Assembly: GCA_016198805.1 (NCBI GenBank)
Contig: JACQHU010000028.1
Span: 1-13,094, forward strand
From: Armatimonadota bacterium
Lineage (GTDB): Bacteria > Sysuimicrobiota > Sysuimicrobiia > Sysuimicrobiales > Humicultoraceae
Reading direction: 5' to 3'
DNA length: 13,094 nucleotides
Each line of letters starts with the position of its first letter. The first letter of the stretch is position 1. This document shows, one piece after another, positions 12,286 to 13,094 of the stretch. The translations under genes and the position numbers were made by a program. A model generated the notes under the pieces. The model was not told where the DNA came from, did not search any database, and was given only the letters and a program-made list of their open reading frames with translations.

Positions 12286-12930
12286 ATGGGCCTGCCCGAG
12301 CAGATCGTCCACCAGCGCCGCGCACCGTTCCGGGATGGCGCCGCGCTGCCGAGCTGGATCGCGTTTGTCCTGACCGCGATCGCTTCCGCTGCCACGCTCC
12401 CAGTGGCCACTTTCCCTTGGAATCTCTCGCTGCCGGTCGCAGCCGCCGCGGTACCTCTGTTCGTACCACTTTCCTGGGTGCGGCTGCTGGCGGCCTTTCT
12501 TCTCACGTTCTGGACGTGGTCCACGATGGGGGCCTGGGCCTATTACGTCCCGGGGTGGCTGGCAGCGCTCTTCGCGGCCGCCCGCCCCGACTCCGCACAG
12601 CAGGGCACCAGGAGCACGCTGCTCAGGCTAGCACTAATCGTCCTGGTCGTCGGTCTGGCGTTCCTGATGATCCGGTTCTTGATTCTCCGCAAGCCCAATG
12701 GCTGGGAGTTCTTTCCTCGCCAGCCGTACCCCCTCAGTAACAGGCGGATCGAGGTCGTGTACGGCAAGCGCATCGACGGGGGGTGTTCTTTCAGCGGTCC
12801 CACATTAACGCGAGCGCCAGGAGAACCTCTCCCGGAAGGTCGCATGCTCGGGATCGATCACAGGGACTGCACCGTCATCTTCGAAGTCGGCGTGCCTCCG
12901 CCTGGCGCCCGCACGCCCCCGCGCCCATGA
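12286..12930 (+). CDS. Membrane protein of unknown function with a C-terminal soluble domain
   Basis: Not recognised. The 214 residues start MGLPEQIVHQRRAPFRDGAA. Hydrophobic stretches follow at about 24-40 (SWIAFVLTAIASAATLPV), 44-60, 63-80 (WVRLLAAFLLTFWTWSTM) and 112-129 (LALIVLVVGLAFLMIRFL), suggesting three or four membrane segments. A C-terminal part of about 85 residues is rich in Pro and Gly, has two Cys and looks like a small beta domain. The ribosome site before the ATG is weak (GGCGGGTG). Codon third positions are GC-rich at first but less so in the second half, unlike the strongly biased complex II genes; this suggests lower expression or a faster-evolving gene. The stop overlaps the next ATG (ATGA), so it may be coupled to the alkyltransferase-like gene. 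A longer in-frame reading upstream runs through sdhB and is not real. Confidence 0.6.
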   Translation: MGLPEQIVHQRRAPFRDGAALPSWIAFVLTAIASAATLPVATFPWNLSLPVAAAAVPLFVPLSWVRLLAAFLLTFWTWSTMGAWAYYVPGWLAALFAAARPDSAQQGTRSTLLRLALIVLVVGLAFLMIRFLILRKPNGWEFFPRQPYPLSNRRIEVVYGKRIDGGCSFSGPTLTRAPGEPLPEGRMLGIDHRDCTVIFEVGVPPPGARTPPRP

Positions 12931-13094
12931 CCGGGGCCGGGACGCCTACGCTGTTTGGCCGCATCCATGCCCTCGTCCGCCGCATCCCGAGCGGTCGTGT
13001 GACGACGTACGGCGAGATCGCCCGCCTGGCCGGGCTGCGCAACGGCGCCCGCACTGTGGGCTGGGCGCTGGCTTCGCTACCCGACGCCGAGGCG
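12927..13094 (+). CDS. Alkyltransferase-like/MGMT-family DNA-binding protein, 5' part, cut by the right window edge
   Basis: The 56 visible residues read MTGAGTPTLFGRIHALVRRI, then PSGRVTTYGEIARLAGLRNG and ARTVGWALASLPDAEA. This is the start of the methyltransferase DNA-binding domain shared by O6-methylguanine-DNA methyltransferases and the inactive ATL proteins: a first helix with the IPxGRVTTYGEIA motif, the helix-turn-helix Tyr28, and the ARTVGWAL segment whose Arg42 is the arginine-finger position that takes the place of the flipped base. The domain begins at residue ~8, with no room for the N-terminal domain of Ada/Ogt. That favours a ~100-residue ATL, which flags alkylated bases for excision repair. 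The decisive motif, PCHR (active) or PWHR (ATL), is beyond the edge. The ATG overlaps the previous stop. Confidence 0.85.
   Translation, partial: MTGAGTPTLFGRIHALVRRIPSGRVTTYGEIARLAGLRNGARTVGWALASLPDAEA

Noticed and set aside
1..13094. tRNA, rRNA, CRISPR array, insertion sequence or prophage signs
   Set aside because: None seen: no spaced direct repeats beyond those reported, no transposase or integrase, and no tRNA-like cloverleaf in the few non-coding gaps.

Overview
The window is a GC-rich, gene-dense stretch of bacterial chromosome devoted to central carbon metabolism. About 94 % of it is coding. GTG starts, ATGA stop/start overlaps and Shine-Dalgarno sequences of the AAGGAGG type are common. 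The lactate-dehydrogenase-like malate dehydrogenase resembles the Chloroflexus type, while the fumarate reductase resembles the E. coli four-subunit type. Together these suggest an uncultivated, high-GC, probably menaquinone-using bacterium outside the Enterobacteria (Chloroflexota, Armatimonadota, NC10/Rokubacteria or CSP1-3-like lineages are possible). The sequence alone does not fix the phylum.

Left arm, minus strand. Reading leftwards from a strong promoter at 3776-3804: NADP-type isocitrate dehydrogenase (icd), malate dehydrogenase (mdh, coupled to the icd stop), a RimJ/RimL-like GNAT acetyltransferase, a 46-codon remnant of an alpha/beta hydrolase C-terminus, then the 5' part of sucC (succinyl-CoA synthetase beta), which has its own candidate promoter and runs off the left edge.

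Divergent control region, about 3555-4003. It carries a near-consensus promoter for icd, an AT-rich imperfect palindrome over the predicted start site, and a leader of about 210 nt with two strong inverted repeats (one attenuator-like) and a perfect 16-nt tandem repeat. Further palindromes and short repeats lie on the sdhC side.

Right arm, plus strand, one tight operon: sdhC, sdhD, fumC, frdA, frdB, frdC, frdD, a small unknown gene, sdhA, sdhB, a membrane protein of unknown function, and the start of an alkyltransferase-like (ATL/MGMT-family) gene cut by the right edge. The main point is that a complete heme-free-type quinol:fumarate reductase (frdABCD), with fumarase in front of it, sits inside an sdhCDAB operon and splits the SDH membrane subunits from the SDH catalytic subunits. 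Diagnostic residues agree with two different enzymes. The first flavoprotein has Glu (AEGG, FRD-like) and the second Gln (AQGG, SDH-like) near the flavin. The first iron-sulfur protein has four Cys in its [2Fe-2S] site, the second Cys-Cys-Asp-Cys.

Together the genes cover isocitrate to 2-oxoglutarate, succinyl-CoA/succinate, succinate/fumarate in both directions, fumarate/malate and malate/oxaloacetate. The cell could therefore run an oxidative cycle with SDH, or a reductive branch (oxaloacetate to malate to fumarate to succinate) with MDH, FumC and FRD.
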